Notes: generated by a model not told the origin, from the sequence alone. Positions 1 to 9,194 are shown, counted from the first letter of the stretch. The stretch is DNA of 64,000 nt from Hymenobacter aerophilus DSM 13606 (GCF_000382225.1 NZ_KB907809.1:62001-126000), one strand, 5' to 3'. Program-made: numbers and translations.

Positions 1-13
1 CACCGGAAAAACG

Positions 14-457
14 CTAAACGACCAGTACGCCCACCCGCGTGAGCAGCGCCCGCCCGCCCAACGGCGGTGGCGACGAATCGGCGGCGTACCAGCGCAGCGC
101 GGGTACGAGGCCAACGGCGGCCTTAAAAGCCGGGAACGGGGCCGTCGGCCAGGCCGGCAGCAGCGCCGGAGCCGGCGCCTTCACCAGGCTTAGCTGCGCC
201 GAAGCGGTGTCGAGCTTATGAAAATCGGCCCCGAACTCGCAGCACGACTTGGTGAGGTGCGCCGGACCGGCCTCGTGGGGGCCATCGGCCAACTGCATCG
301 GTGGGCAGCCGTGGCGGGCCGCCTGGAAGATGATATCGGTGCTGCGCTGCCCGCTCTGGCGGCACAGGTGCTGCTGCACCGCCAGGCCCACCGAGGAGGT
401 GAGCACCAGCAGGGCCAGCCAGACACTGAAGAGCCGATGGAGGAGCGGGCGTTTCAT
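14..457 (-). CDS. HYC_CC_PP-type small exported protein
   Basis: The 147-residue product has a hydrophobic N-terminal segment at about residues 8-27 after the basic start MKRPLLHR, so it is probably exported or membrane-anchored. The ordered motifs HLC (residues 30-32), CPP (51-53) and CC (72-73) match the pattern that names the Bacteroidota HYC_CC_PP family, whose function is not known to me. Spaced Cys and His residues suggest metal binding or disulfides, which is inference. It is divergent from rsmH. I chose the ATG at 457 because the hydrophobic segment follows directly. A longer antisense frame through rsmH shares this C-terminus but is a shadow. A near-consensus -7 box lies only 9 bases upstream of the start. 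Confidence 0.72.
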   Translation of the reverse strand: MKRPLLHRLFSVWLALLVLTSSVGLAVQQHLCRQSGQRSTDIIFQAARHGCPPMQLADGPHEAGPAHLTKSCCEFGADFHKLDTASAQLSLVKAPAPALLPAWPTAPFPAFKAAVGLVPALRWYAADSSPPPLGGRALLTRVGVLVV

Positions 458-466
458 AAGCAACGG

Positions 467-474
467 CAAAGATA
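467..474 (-). promoter_or_regulatory. Candidate -7 box TATCTTTG for the HYC_CC_PP gene
   Basis: On the - strand the bases read TATCTTTG, an exact match to the Bacteroidota TAnnTTTG element. The ATG starts 9 bases downstream, so the 5' leader would be only a few bases. I see no TTTG or TTG at the usual -33 distance, so confidence is limited. Confidence 0.4.
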
Positions 475-674
475 CGACTGCCGGATTTAATGCCCGTGCA
501 CAATCACGGATGGCCCGTTCATTATTAAGGGGTTCCTGCGAATGCCTGGGCCGGGTAAGCCGCGCCACGCCGGGGCCGCGCCTTTGCTGCCGCGCACCCC
601 CGGGCCGGCTTCCGCCGGAAAATTTGCGGCAATAAGGTTGCACTAAGCAGGTGCGTTTTTGCCGGGTAGATGCG

Positions 675-682
675 TACTTTTG
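675..682 (+). promoter_or_regulatory. Candidate -7 box TACTTTTG for the dcw cluster
   Basis: TACTTTTG matches TAnnTTTG exactly and lies 30 bases before the GTG start of rsmH. A TTTG at 658-661 is only 13 bases upstream, shorter than the roughly 19-base spacer seen at the acn promoter in this window. This is the only promoter-like signal in the 458-712 gap. Confidence 0.4.
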
Positions 683-712
683 AGTTTCCCCGAATCTTAA
701 ACGGCCCTTTTT

Positions 713-1642
713 GTGCCCGACTACGCCAACGATACCGCCTACCACCGCCCCGTGATGCTGCGCGAGTGCCTCGAAGCCCTCGACCTGCAGCCCCAGGGCC
801 GCTACGTGGATGTTACCTTCGGCGGCGGCGGCCACTCGGCCCGCATTCTGGAGCGCCTGCAAAGCCCCGGCCACCTCTACAGCTTCGACCAGGATGCCGA
901 CGCCGAGGCCGAAGCCGCTCAGCTGGCCCGCCCCGAGTTTACCTTCATCCGCGCCAACTTCCGCGACCTGCTGCCGGAGCTCCGCCAGCGCGACGCGCTG
1001 CCCGTCGATGGCCTGCTGGCCGATCTGGGCGTTTCGTCGCACCAGTTCGATACGCCTGAGCGCGGCTTCAGCACCCGTTTCGACGGGCCGCTGGACATGC
1101 GCATGAACCCCGACGGCGCCGACGCCTCGGCCGCCGACCTCATCAACAACTACTCGGAAGCCGAGCTGCACCGCATTTTCGGTATGTACGGCGAGGTAAC
1201 CAACGCCCGCACGCTGGCCGCCACCGTGGCCCAGGCGCGGCGCGGGCAGGCCATTACCACCATTGCGGGCCTCAAGAAAGCCATTGCGCCCTGCACGCCG
1301 CGGGGCAAGGAAAACAAGTACCTGGCCCAGGTTTTCCAGGCCCTGCGCATCGAGGCCAACGACGAAATGGCCGCGTTGCGCGAAATGCTGGAGCAAACGG
1401 CTCAGGTGCTGCGCCCCGGCGGCCGGCTGGTCGTCATGAGCTACCACTCGCTCGAAGACCGGCTGGTGAAGAACTTCCTGGCCAAGGGAAAATTCTTCGG
1501 TGAGGCCGACAAAGACCTGTTTGGCCGCACCGATTTGCCCTTCGAGGTCGTTACCCGCAAACCTATCGAGGCCACGGCCGAAGAAATTGCCCTCAACAGC
1601 CGCGCCCGGTCGGCGAAGTTGCGCATCGCTACGAGGAATTAG
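713..1642 (+). CDS. rsmH: 16S rRNA (cytosine(1402)-N(4))-methyltransferase RsmH (MraW)
   Basis: This cytoplasmic SAM-dependent enzyme methylates N4 of C1402 in 16S rRNA. The 309-residue length fits the family. Recognisable segments are HRPVML near the N-terminus, the SAM-binding loop DVTFGGGGHS (about residues 34-43), the conserved ADLGVSSHQFD segment, and SYHSLEDR near residue 243. The start is GTG at 713, because no ATG precedes the conserved HRPVML segment in frame. It opens the dcw cluster, a place where mraZ would normally come first. The gap to the next gene is 160 bases and is filled by an AT-rich inverted repeat. Confidence 0.95.
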   Translation: MPDYANDTAYHRPVMLRECLEALDLQPQGRYVDVTFGGGGHSARILERLQSPGHLYSFDQDADAEAEAAQLARPEFTFIRANFRDLLPELRQRDALPVDGLLADLGVSSHQFDTPERGFSTRFDGPLDMRMNPDGADASAADLINNYSEAELHRIFGMYGEVTNARTLAATVAQARRGQAITTIAGLKKAIAPCTPRGKENKYLAQVFQALRIEANDEMAALREMLEQTAQVLRPGGRLVVMSYHSLEDRLVKNFLAKGKFFGEADKDLFGRTDLPFEVVTRKPIEATAEEIALNSRARSAKLRIATRN

Positions 1643-1797
1643 TAATTGATAATTTGTAATTAATAATTTTCAGATAATTAGCTTGCATTATTTCGGTTAT
1701 ACAAGACTTGCTTTTTTGTAAAAGTCTGCTCTGTGAATAAACCAGCAAATTGAAAAATAGAATTATTCATTACTAATTCTTAATTACTAATTAACAA
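1643..1797. repeat. AT-rich imperfect inverted repeat (family D)
   Basis: The left arm (about 1643-1672) is made of TAATTGATAATTTGTAATTA-like words, and the right arm (about 1757-1793) carries their complements (ATTACTAATTCTTAATTACT). The segment fills the rsmH-ftsL gap and is far more AT-rich than the flanking genes. A related AT-rich element sits between ftsA and ftsZ. Confidence 0.65.
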
Positions 1798-1802
1798 AAA
1801 GA

Positions 1803-2546
1803 ATGTCCGCCAATACCGTTCGTCCTGCCAGCACCCCGCCCCGCGCCAACGTGCCCCGCGCCGTGGAGCCGGAGCCGGTGCGCCCGGTGGCCGCGCCGGA
1901 ACCCGAGCCGCTGGCCCCCGAGCCGGAGCCCGCGCCCCGGCCGTCGGCCCGGATGGCCCGACCGGCCGCGCCGACGGCCGGCAAGCGGAGCACCTGGAGC
2001 GTGTTTACGCTGCTTGAGCGGGCCACGCGCATGGATGGGCTGTTTCGGGAGGGGCTGCCGGTGCGGCTGCTGCCGCATCTGCTGTTCATCATGTTTCTGG
2101 TGCTGCTCTACATCGGCAACACGCACTACGCCACGCGCATGAACCGCGGCATTCAGAAGCTCAAGCTGGAAACCGAGGACCTGCGGGCCGACTACACCAC
2201 GCTGAAGTCGGACTACATGGAGGCCAGCAAGCAGAGCGAGGTGGCCCGGCGCGTGGCGGCCTACGGGCTGGTAGAAAGCTCCTCGCCGCCCTTCCGCATT
2301 GCCGTGCCCGGCGGCGGCCTCGACGAAGCCAAGCTCGACATGATGCCCGGCCTCACGGCCGACTCGGTGGTGGCCATGACGGCCCGCGCCCGCGCCGACT
2401 CGCTGCGCCGGGTGGTGGGCCCGGCCCTGGGCACCGATTCGGTGGTGGAGGTGGGCGCCCCGCCCGCGCCCATCGGCACCGACCTCAATGGCGAGCCGGC
2501 GCCGGCCGCCGCATCTTCCAATCGAGCCGCAACCCGCCCGCGATGA
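1803..2546 (+). CDS. FtsL-like cell division protein
   Basis: The 247-residue protein has a Pro/Glu/Ala-rich cytoplasmic N-terminus (residues 1-85), one transmembrane helix at about 87-105 (LLPHLLFIMFLVLLYIG) and a charged periplasmic segment at about 112-155 that looks like a coiled coil. An Ala/Pro-rich tail follows. This topology and the slot between rsmH and ftsI match the FtsL-like family of Bacteroidota, which is expected to bridge FtsQ and the FtsW/FtsI synthase. Sequence identity to classical FtsL is low, so the call rests on position and architecture. The stop overlaps the ftsI start by 4 bases (ATGA), indicating translational coupling. Confidence 0.8.
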   Translation: MSANTVRPASTPPRANVPRAVEPEPVRPVAAPEPEPLAPEPEPAPRPSARMARPAAPTAGKRSTWSVFTLLERATRMDGLFREGLPVRLLPHLLFIMFLVLLYIGNTHYATRMNRGIQKLKLETEDLRADYTTLKSDYMEASKQSEVARRVAAYGLVESSSPPFRIAVPGGGLDEAKLDMMPGLTADSVVAMTARARADSLRRVVGPALGTDSVVEVGAPPAPIGTDLNGEPAPAAASSNRAATRPR

Positions 2547-4696
2547 AAGGAAACGTAAAAAAAAGCATTGTTACCCGCATCCGGCTGGCCTTTCTGGGGG
2601 TCTGCCTGTTTTCGGCGGCCATTGTGTGGCGCATTGCCCACATCCAGTTCACCGAGGGTGCCAAGTGGAGTGCGCTGGAGCAGGAGCGCCGCGTAATTTA
2701 CCAGCCCGTGTTTGCTACCCGCGGCAATATATATTCTGATAATGAGAGTATTATGGCCACTTCGCTGCCCTTCTACCGGGTGGCCTGGGACCCGAGTGTG
2801 GTCAACGAGGCGCTGTTCAATCAGAAGGTGGACTCACTGGCCGGGCTGCTGGCCAACTTCTTCGGCGACCGGACCAAGCAGGAGTACTACCGGCGGCTCA
2901 AAAACGCCCACGACCCCAAGCGCGGCGTGCGCTATATCCGCCTCAACTCGCGCCAGATCAACTACCAGGAGAAAAAGGAGCTGGCTTCGTGGCCGATTTT
3001 CCGGGAGGGCAAGAACCGCGGCGGCATCATTTTCGAGAAGATTGACAAGCGGTTCCGGCCCTTCGGCGGGCTGGCCCAGCGCACGATTGGCTTTCTGAAC
3101 GAGGACAAGAACGGCGCGGGCCTGGAGTTCACCTTCAACCGCCACCTCGCCGGCAAAGACGGCGAGGCCCTGTTCGAGCGCCTGCCCGGCGGCAACAAGC
3201 CGATTTACGACGGCACCGAGGTGAAGCCCCAGCCGGGCTACGACGTGAAAACCACGCTCGACATCAACCTGCAGGACATGGCCGAAAATGCCCTGTACAA
3301 GTCGCTGGTGCAGAATAACGCGCAGTACGGCACCGTGATTCTGATGGAGGTGAAAACCGGCCATATCAAGGCCATTGCCAACCTGGGCAAGGTGGCCGAG
3401 GGCGTGTACCGCGAAAATTACAACTACGCCATTGCCGACCAGGGCCGCACCGAGCCGGGCTCGACTTTCAAGCTGGCCTCGATGATGGCCGCCTTCGAGG
3501 AAAACTCCGATCTGCAGCTCACCGACACGATAAATACGGGCCGCGGGGCCATGAGAATCGGGGGCGCCGTGAAAACCGACTCGCACCCCTACGGCCGCAT
3601 CACGCTGCAGCAGGTGATGGAGAAGTCCAGCAACATCGGCGTGGCGCTGCTCACCGAGCGCACCTTCAGCAAGAACCCCGAGCGCTACACCAACCACCTC
3701 AAATCGTTCGGGCTCGATAAGCCGCTGGGTTTCCAGATGGCCGGCGAGGCGCGGCCCTACATCAAAGACCCCAACGACCGGAGCTGGAGCCGCACTTCGC
3801 TGAGTACCATGAGCATTGGCTACGAATTGAAGCTGGCCCCGCTGCAGACGCTGGCCCTCTACAACGCCGTGGCCAACGACGGCGTGAAGGTGCAGCCCAT
3901 GATTGTAAGCGAAATCAAGCAGGCCGATAAGGTAATTGAGCGGTTCGAGCCGGTGGTGCTCATCCCCAAAATCTGCTCCGAGGAAACCCTGCAGAAGGTG
4001 CGCACCATGCTCGAAGCGGTGGTGGAGCGCGGCACGGCCCGCGGCATCCGCACCAGCGACTACCTGATTGCGGGCAAAACCGGCACGGCCTGGAAGTTCA
4101 AGAACGGCGCCTACACCCGCACCTATTCCACCAGCTTCTGCGGCTACTTCCCGGCCGACAAGCCCAAGTACAGCTGCATTGTGGTGGTCGATTCGCCCAA
4201 AAACGGCCGTATTTACGGCGGCGACGTGGCCGCGCCCGTCTTCCGCGAGCTGGCCGACAAGGCTATGGCCCGCGACGCGGCCTCGGAGCGGCCGTTGCTA
4301 GCCCGCGCCCCGGTGCGCCGCTCGCCGGTGCCGCTGGTGAAGGCCGGCATGCAGGACGAGCTGACGATGATGTTCAGCCAGCTGGGCATCCGCCATGAGG
4401 CCGCCGCCCCCACCGAAGACTGGGTGCGCACCGCCCGCCCCGACTCGCAGGCCGCCGACGTGCAGCTGCAGCCGCTGCCGATGCGCCCCGGCCGGGTGCC
4501 CAACGTGGCCGGCCTGACGCTGCGCGATGCGCTGTTCTTACTGGAAAACCGCGGCCTGCGCGTGCGCACCAGCGGTACGGGCCGCGTCGTGAGCCAGTCG
4601 GTGGCCGCCGGCACGCCCGCCAAGCGCGGCACCACCGTGCAGCTGACGCTGGAGCCGATTGGCATGCAGCCGCGGCCGCTGGCAGTGGTTAATTAG
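2543..4696 (+). CDS. ftsI: Penicillin-binding protein (FtsI/PBP3-type transpeptidase) with PASTA domain
   Basis: This inner-membrane septal transpeptidase cross-links peptidoglycan at division. The N-terminal membrane anchor is at about residues 13-34, followed by the PBP dimerisation domain. The transpeptidase motifs are STFK with nucleophile S307, SSN at 362-364 and KTGT with K512. A single PASTA domain occupies about 651-710 (VPNVAGLTLRDALFLLENRG). The 717-residue length is typical of Bacteroidota FtsI with PASTA. It overlaps the ftsL-like gene by 4 bases and is followed by a repeat-filled gap before murE. Confidence 0.95.
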   Translation: MKGNVKKSIVTRIRLAFLGVCLFSAAIVWRIAHIQFTEGAKWSALEQERRVIYQPVFATRGNIYSDNESIMATSLPFYRVAWDPSVVNEALFNQKVDSLAGLLANFFGDRTKQEYYRRLKNAHDPKRGVRYIRLNSRQINYQEKKELASWPIFREGKNRGGIIFEKIDKRFRPFGGLAQRTIGFLNEDKNGAGLEFTFNRHLAGKDGEALFERLPGGNKPIYDGTEVKPQPGYDVKTTLDINLQDMAENALYKSLVQNNAQYGTVILMEVKTGHIKAIANLGKVAEGVYRENYNYAIADQGRTEPGSTFKLASMMAAFEENSDLQLTDTINTGRGAMRIGGAVKTDSHPYGRITLQQVMEKSSNIGVALLTERTFSKNPERYTNHLKSFGLDKPLGFQMAGEARPYIKDPNDRSWSRTSLSTMSIGYELKLAPLQTLALYNAVANDGVKVQPMIVSEIKQADKVIERFEPVVLIPKICSEETLQKVRTMLEAVVERGTARGIRTSDYLIAGKTGTAWKFKNGAYTRTYSTSFCGYFPADKPKYSCIVVVDSPKNGRIYGGDVAAPVFRELADKAMARDAASERPLLARAPVRRSPVPLVKAGMQDELTMMFSQLGIRHEAAAPTEDWVRTARPDSQAADVQLQPLPMRPGRVPNVAGLTLRDALFLLENRGLRVRTSGTGRVVSQSVAAGTPAKRGTTVQLTLEPIGMQPRPLAVVN

Positions 4697-4817
4697 TATT
4701 GGGTAGCAAGTACTGAGTAGTGAGATGACGTTCAGTAGCCTGCAAAGGACTTTTCAAGCGGCAGCTCACTGCTTTCTACTGCTCACTCAATACGCAGTAC
4801 CCAATACTCAATACTAC
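4697..4817. repeat. Imperfect inverted repeat (family A)
   Basis: Left-arm words such as TATTGGGTAGCAAGTACTGAG (4698-4718) are mirrored by right-arm words GCAGTACCCAATACTCAATAC (4794-4814). The element fills the ftsI-murE gap and shares the TACTGAGTAGT/TATTGAG vocabulary with the element between mraY and murD. Confidence 0.7.
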
Positions 4818-4819
4818 AG

Positions 4820-6283
4820 ATGACGCTTACCCAACTCCTCGCCGCCACCACTATGCTCGCTCAGCGCGGGCCAACGGACCCAACCATTACCGCCCTCACG
4901 CTCGATTCGCGCCAGGCGGGGCCGGAGACGGTGTTTTTTGCCCTGCGCGGCACGGCCACCGACGGCCACCAGTTTATTGCTAAAGCCGTGGCACAGGGCG
5001 CGGCCGTGGTGGTGTGCGAGGAGTTGCCGGCCGAGTTGAACCCGGCTACCAGCTACGTGCAGGTGGCTGATTCGGCGGAGACTATGGCGTTGATGGCGGC
5101 CGAGTTTTACGGGCATCCGTCGCGGCAGCTGCAACTGGTGGGCATTACGGGCACGAATGGCAAAACCACCTGCGCCACCATGCTGCACAAGCTGTTCCGC
5201 GAGCTGGGCTACCACTGCGGGCTGCTGAGCACGGTGCAGAACCAGATTGATGAGCAGGTGATACCCAGCACCCACACCACGCCCGACGCCATCCGCCTGA
5301 ACGCGCTGCTGGCCGACATGCTACGGGCCGGCTGCACCCACGTGTTCATGGAAGTTAGCTCGCACGCCGTGGTGCAGCACCGCGTTACGGGCCTGCACTT
5401 TGCGGGCGGCGTGTTCACCAACCTCAGCCACGACCACCTCGACTACCACGGCACATTCGATAACTACCTCAAGGCCAAGAAGAAGTTCTTTGACGACTTG
5501 CCGAAGTCGGCCTTTGCCCTGAGCAATGCCGACGACAAGCGCGGGGCCGTGATGCTGCAGAACGTGGCCGGCCGCCGCGAACTGTACTCGCTGCGCGGCC
5601 ACGGCGAGTTCCGGGCGCGGCTGCTGGAAAACGCCGTGCACGGCCTGCACCTCGAAATTGAGGGCCGTGAGGTGCAGTTCCGGCTCATCGGCGTGTTCAA
5701 CGCTTACAACCTGCTGGCTATTTACGGTACGGCGGTGCTGCTGGGCGAAGACGCTACGGAGGTGCTCACGGTGCTCTCGGGCCTCACGTCGGCGCCCGGC
5801 CGCTTCGAGCCGGTGGTATCGGGCCCGGCGCGCATCACGGGCATTGTGGACTACGCCCACACGCCCGATGCGCTGGAAAACGTGTTGCAGACCCTGGCCG
5901 ATATCCGCCAGCCCAGCCAGCAGATTATTACGGTAGTGGGCTGTGGCGGCAACCGCGACGGGGCCAAGCGCCCTGAAATGGCCCGCCTGGCCGCCGTGCT
6001 TTCCGAGCGCGCCGTGCTCACTTCCGACAACCCGCGCTTCGAAGACCCCAACGATATTCTGGCCCAGATGCAAACCGGCGTGCCGGTTACGGCGCTGGGC
6101 AAAGTCCTGACCATTGCCGACCGGCGCGAGGCCATCAAAACGGCCGTGGCGCTGGCCCAGCCCGGCGACATTGTGCTGGTAGCCGGCAAGGGCCACGAAA
6201 CCTACCAGGAAATCAAGGGCATCAAAAACGACTTCGACGACAAGCGGGTGCTGAGCGAGATGTTCGCGCTGCTGGGGAAGTAG
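4820..6283 (+). CDS. murE: UDP-N-acetylmuramoyl-tripeptide synthetase MurE
   Basis: MurE ligates the third stem-peptide residue to UDP-MurNAc-L-Ala-D-Glu using ATP. The 487-residue protein shows the Mur-ligase P-loop GITGTNGKTT (about residue 112), HTTPDA, the central-domain segment SHDHLDYHGT, and the C-terminal domain with GCGGNRDGAKRPEM. The motif DNPR (in TSDNPRFEDP) is the family marker for meso-diaminopimelate specificity, so this is probably the mDAP-adding form. The ATG at 4820 immediately follows a palindromic element. Confidence 0.95.
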   Translation: MTLTQLLAATTMLAQRGPTDPTITALTLDSRQAGPETVFFALRGTATDGHQFIAKAVAQGAAVVVCEELPAELNPATSYVQVADSAETMALMAAEFYGHPSRQLQLVGITGTNGKTTCATMLHKLFRELGYHCGLLSTVQNQIDEQVIPSTHTTPDAIRLNALLADMLRAGCTHVFMEVSSHAVVQHRVTGLHFAGGVFTNLSHDHLDYHGTFDNYLKAKKKFFDDLPKSAFALSNADDKRGAVMLQNVAGRRELYSLRGHGEFRARLLENAVHGLHLEIEGREVQFRLIGVFNAYNLLAIYGTAVLLGEDATEVLTVLSGLTSAPGRFEPVVSGPARITGIVDYAHTPDALENVLQTLADIRQPSQQIITVVGCGGNRDGAKRPEMARLAAVLSERAVLTSDNPRFEDPNDILAQMQTGVPVTALGKVLTIADRREAIKTAVALAQPGDIVLVAGKGHETYQEIKGIKNDFDDKRVLSEMFALLGK

Positions 6284-6314
6284 GGCGTTGGGGCTGATTT
6301 GATGAAACAACATT

Positions 6315-6404
6315 ATTCAGAGCGAAGCGAAGAATCTCGCGTGCCAAAGTAACTCAGGTGTTGAGGTTACCATTGCACGCGAGATTCTTCGCTTCGCTCT
6401 GAAT
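6315..6404. repeat. Perfect 30-bp inverted repeat
   Basis: Bases 6315-6344 are the exact reverse complement of 6375-6404, with a 30-base loop. The arm begins ATTCAGAGCGAAGCGAAGAA. It lies in the murE-mraY gap between two genes on the same strand, about 70 bases upstream of the candidate mraY promoter. It lacks a good downstream U-tract, though GTTTTTC follows at 6410. Confidence 0.9.
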
Positions 6405-6472
6405 GACGTTGTTTTTCATACTTAATCTCCCAAAAACTCCGCGCCAACCGCCAAAAACGAAGCGCTAAAATC

Positions 6473-6480
6473 TACCTTTG
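6473..6480 (+). promoter_or_regulatory. Candidate -7 box TACCTTTG for mraY
   Basis: TACCTTTG matches TAnnTTTG exactly and lies 31 bases before the mraY ATG, the same distance as for rsmH. No -33 TTG is visible at the expected spacing. It suggests a second promoter inside the dcw cluster after the long palindrome. Confidence 0.4.
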
Positions 6481-6511
6481 CGCTTCAACCTGCCTGCCGA
6501 CCACCGCGCCC

Positions 6512-7732
6512 ATGCTGTACTACCTGTTCAACTATCTGTATAAAGTACACCACATTCCGGGTACCGGCGTGATGCAGTACAGCTCGTTTCGGGCGGCGCT
6601 GGCCATCGTTTCGTCGCTGATAATTGCGCAGTATTTCGGGGCGCCGCTGATTCGGCTCTTGCAGCGCCAGCAGATTGGCGAAACCATCCGCGACCTGGGC
6701 TTGCAGGGGCAGGCCGAGAAGAAGGGCACGCCCACGATGGGCGGCCTCATCATCCTGCTGGCCATTCTGGTGCCGGTGCTGCTGTTTGCCAAGCTCGACA
6801 ATATCTACATCATTCTGATGCTGCTCAGTACGGTTTGGTTGGGATTGATTGGCTTCGTGGATGACTACATCAAGGTAGTAAAGAAGAACAAAGACGGGCT
6901 GTCCGGGCGCTTTAAAATTCTGGGGCAGGTGGGTTTGGGCCTTACGGTGGGCTGGGTACTGTTTTTCAGCAACGACGTAACCGTGCGCCAGTACGTGCTG
7001 CCCAACGGCACGTTTTCGGCCGTGAATGCCAGCACGGTGTACCAGGACGTGAAGCTGATGATTACCACCGTGCCCTTCATCAAGAACAACGAGCTCAACT
7101 ACGGCGACCTGTTCGCCACGGCCGGCGACTTTTTCAACGAGTACTACGCCTTCTTCTACATTCCCATCGTCATCATCATCATCACGGCCGTCAGCAACGG
7201 GGCCAACATCACCGACGGCCTCGACGGGCTGGCGGCGGGCACTTCGGCCATTATCGGTACTACGCTGGCCATTTTCGCCTTCGTGAGCGGCAACGCCCTG
7301 CTGGCCGACTACCTCGACGTGATGTTCATCCCGAACTCGGGCGAGCTGGTTATCTTCTGCGCCGCTTTTGTGGGGGCCTGCGTGGGCTTTCTGTGGTACA
7401 ATAGCTATCCGGCGCAGGTGTTTATGGGCGACACCGGCTCGCTGGCCATCGGCGGTATTATTGCCGTGCTGGCCCTCATCGTGCGCAAGGAGCTGCTGAT
7501 TCCGGTGCTGTGCGGCGTGTTCCTGATTGAAAACCTGTCGGTGATTGTGCAGGTGAGCTACTTTAAGTACACCAGGCGCAAGTACGGCGAGGGCCGGCGG
7601 CTGCTGCGCATGTCGCCGCTGCACCACCACTACCAGAAGCTGGGCTACCACGAGTCCAAAATCGTGTCGCGCTTCTGGATTGTGGGCATCATGCTGGCCG
7701 TGCTGACGCTGGTGACGCTGAAACTGCGCTAG
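6512..7732 (+). CDS. mraY: Phospho-N-acetylmuramoyl-pentapeptide-transferase MraY
   Basis: MraY transfers phospho-MurNAc-pentapeptide to undecaprenyl phosphate, forming lipid I at the inner membrane. The 406-residue polytopic protein contains the family motifs KKGTPTMGG (about residue 70), the Asp pair in [32 protein letters not shown], and SPLHHHYQ near the C-terminus. The length is typical for Bacteroidota, which carry an extra periplasmic loop between the second and third motifs. It is preceded by a possible own promoter and followed by a palindrome. Confidence 0.96.
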   Translation: MLYYLFNYLYKVHHIPGTGVMQYSSFRAALAIVSSLIIAQYFGAPLIRLLQRQQIGETIRDLGLQGQAEKKGTPTMGGLIILLAILVPVLLFAKLDNIYIILMLLSTVWLGLIGFVDDYIKVVKKNKDGLSGRFKILGQVGLGLTVGWVLFFSNDVTVRQYVLPNGTFSAVNASTVYQDVKLMITTVPFIKNNELNYGDLFATAGDFFNEYYAFFYIPIVIIIITAVSNGANITDGLDGLAAGTSAIIGTTLAIFAFVSGNALLADYLDVMFIPNSGELVIFCAAFVGACVGFLWYNSYPAQVFMGDTGSLAIGGIIAVLALIVRKELLIPVLCGVFLIENLSVIVQVSYFKYTRRKYGEGRRLLRMSPLHHHYQKLGYHESKIVSRFWIVGIMLAVLTLVTLKLR

Positions 7733-7737
7733 AACGA

Positions 7738-7823
7738 GTACTGAGTAGTTGGTATTGAGTAGTGAGACTTTGCCAATTCCAACTAACCGGTTTTCTCACT
7801 ACTCAATACCAACTACTCAGTAC
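7738..7823. repeat. Perfect 30-bp inverted repeat (family A)
   Basis: Bases 7738-7767 (starting GTACTGAGTAGTTGGTATTG) are the exact reverse complement of 7794-7823, with a 26-base loop. It fills almost the whole mraY-murD gap and ends 6 bases before the murD ATG. The arm words recur in the ftsI-murE gap. Confidence 0.9.
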
Positions 7824-7829
7824 GAAAGA

Positions 7830-9194
7830 ATGCACTACGTAATCTTGGGAGCCGGCGAGAGTGGGGTAGGGGCGGCGCTGCTGGCCCAGGCCAAGGGCCA
7901 CACTGTGTTCGTGTCCGACCAAAGCCCGATTCAGCCCCGCTACCAGCAGAAGCTGCGCGACGCCGGTATTCAGTTTGAGGAGGGGCAGCACACGCTGGCC
8001 GAAATCCTGACGGCCGACGAGGTGGTGAAAAGCCCGGGCATTCCGGAGAAGGCGGCAGTTATTCAGGAATTGCGAAAGAAGGGCACGCCCATTATTTCCG
8101 AAATCGAGTTGGCCGGGCGCTACACCCGCGCCAAGTGCATCGGCATTACGGGCACCAACGGCAAAACCACCACCACGCTGCTCACCTACCATCTGCTGAA
8201 GGAAAGCGGCCTGAACGTGGGGCTGGCCGGCAACGTGGGCTTTTCGCTGGCCGAGCAGGTTATCGAGGACCGGCACGACTATTACGTGCTGGAGCTGAGC
8301 TCCTTCCAGCTCGACGACACCTACGATTTCCAGCCCTGGGTGTCGGTGCTGCTCAACATCACCCCCGACCACCTCGACCGCTACGACTACTCGCTCGAAA
8401 AGTACGCCAAGGCCAAGCTGCGCATCACCCAGCGCCAGGACAGCAGCAACTTTTTCATCTACAACGCCGACGACGAAACCATTCAGCGCTACTTCCCCGG
8501 CGCGCTGCGGCCGGTGCGCCAGTTGCCCTTCAGCCTGCACCACCGCCCCGATTTCCATCTGGCGGGCTACTACACCGAGCAGGATGAGGTGTGCGTGGAT
8601 TTGCTGCCCGGTTTCTACAGCCAGGCCGAAGAAATCAGCACTGCCGCTTCGCCGCTCATCGGCCGCCACAACCGCCAGAACACGCTGGCCGCCATTCTGT
8701 GCGCCCGCCTGGCCGGCCTGGAGGCCCCGCAGATTGAGGCCGCCCTGGCCACCTTCCGCAACGCCGACCACCGCCTGCAGCTGGTGGGCGAGCTGAACGG
8801 CGTGCGCTTTATCAACGACAGCAAGGCTACCAACGTGGAGGCCGCCTGGTACGCGCTCGATGGCATTGAGGCCCCGATTGTGTGGATTGCGGGCGGCACC
8901 GACAAGGGCAACGACTACGCCACGCTGCTGCCGCTGGCCGAAAACCGCGTAAAAGCGCTAATTTGCCTGGGCCTCGACAACGAAAAGCTCCGCGCCAGCT
9001 TCGGCGGCGTGGTGCCGCACCTCGAAGAAAGCCAGCGTATGGCCGAGGCCGTGCAGCGGGCCGCCGCCCTCGCCGCCCCCGGCGACGTGGTGCTGCTCTC
9101 GCCCGCCTGCGCCTCCTTCGACCTGTTTCAGAACTACGAGGACCGCGGCCGCCAGTTCGCAACGGCCGTGGCGGAGTTGGAAGCCGGGGCGTAG
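7830..9194 (+). CDS. murD: UDP-N-acetylmuramoyl-L-alanine--D-glutamate ligase MurD
   Basis: MurD adds D-Glu to UDP-MurNAc-L-Ala. The product is 454 residues from the ATG at 7830 (MHYVILGAGESG). An upstream in-frame start at 7749 would translate the palindrome and is rejected. Visible motifs are the N-terminal nucleotide-binding GAGESGVGAA, the Mur-ligase P-loop GITGTNGKTTTT (about residue 106), ELSSFQLD, NITPDHLDRYD, and NDSKATN in the C-terminal domain. GAAAGA just upstream of the ATG may help ribosome binding. Confidence 0.95.
   Translation: MHYVILGAGESGVGAALLAQAKGHTVFVSDQSPIQPRYQQKLRDAGIQFEEGQHTLAEILTADEVVKSPGIPEKAAVIQELRKKGTPIISEIELAGRYTRAKCIGITGTNGKTTTTLLTYHLLKESGLNVGLAGNVGFSLAEQVIEDRHDYYVLELSSFQLDDTYDFQPWVSVLLNITPDHLDRYDYSLEKYAKAKLRITQRQDSSNFFIYNADDETIQRYFPGALRPVRQLPFSLHHRPDFHLAGYYTEQDEVCVDLLPGFYSQAEEISTAASPLIGRHNRQNTLAAILCARLAGLEAPQIEAALATFRNADHRLQLVGELNGVRFINDSKATNVEAAWYALDGIEAPIVWIAGGTDKGNDYATLLPLAENRVKALICLGLDNEKLRASFGGVVPHLEESQRMAEAVQRAAALAAPGDVVLLSPACASFDLFQNYEDRGRQFATAVAELEAGA

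Noticed and set aside
14..1447. A 477-residue - strand open frame across rsmH
   Set aside because: It covers rsmH on the opposite strand. Only its C-terminal 147 residues, from the ATG at 457, look like a real protein. The rest is a GC-driven antisense shadow.
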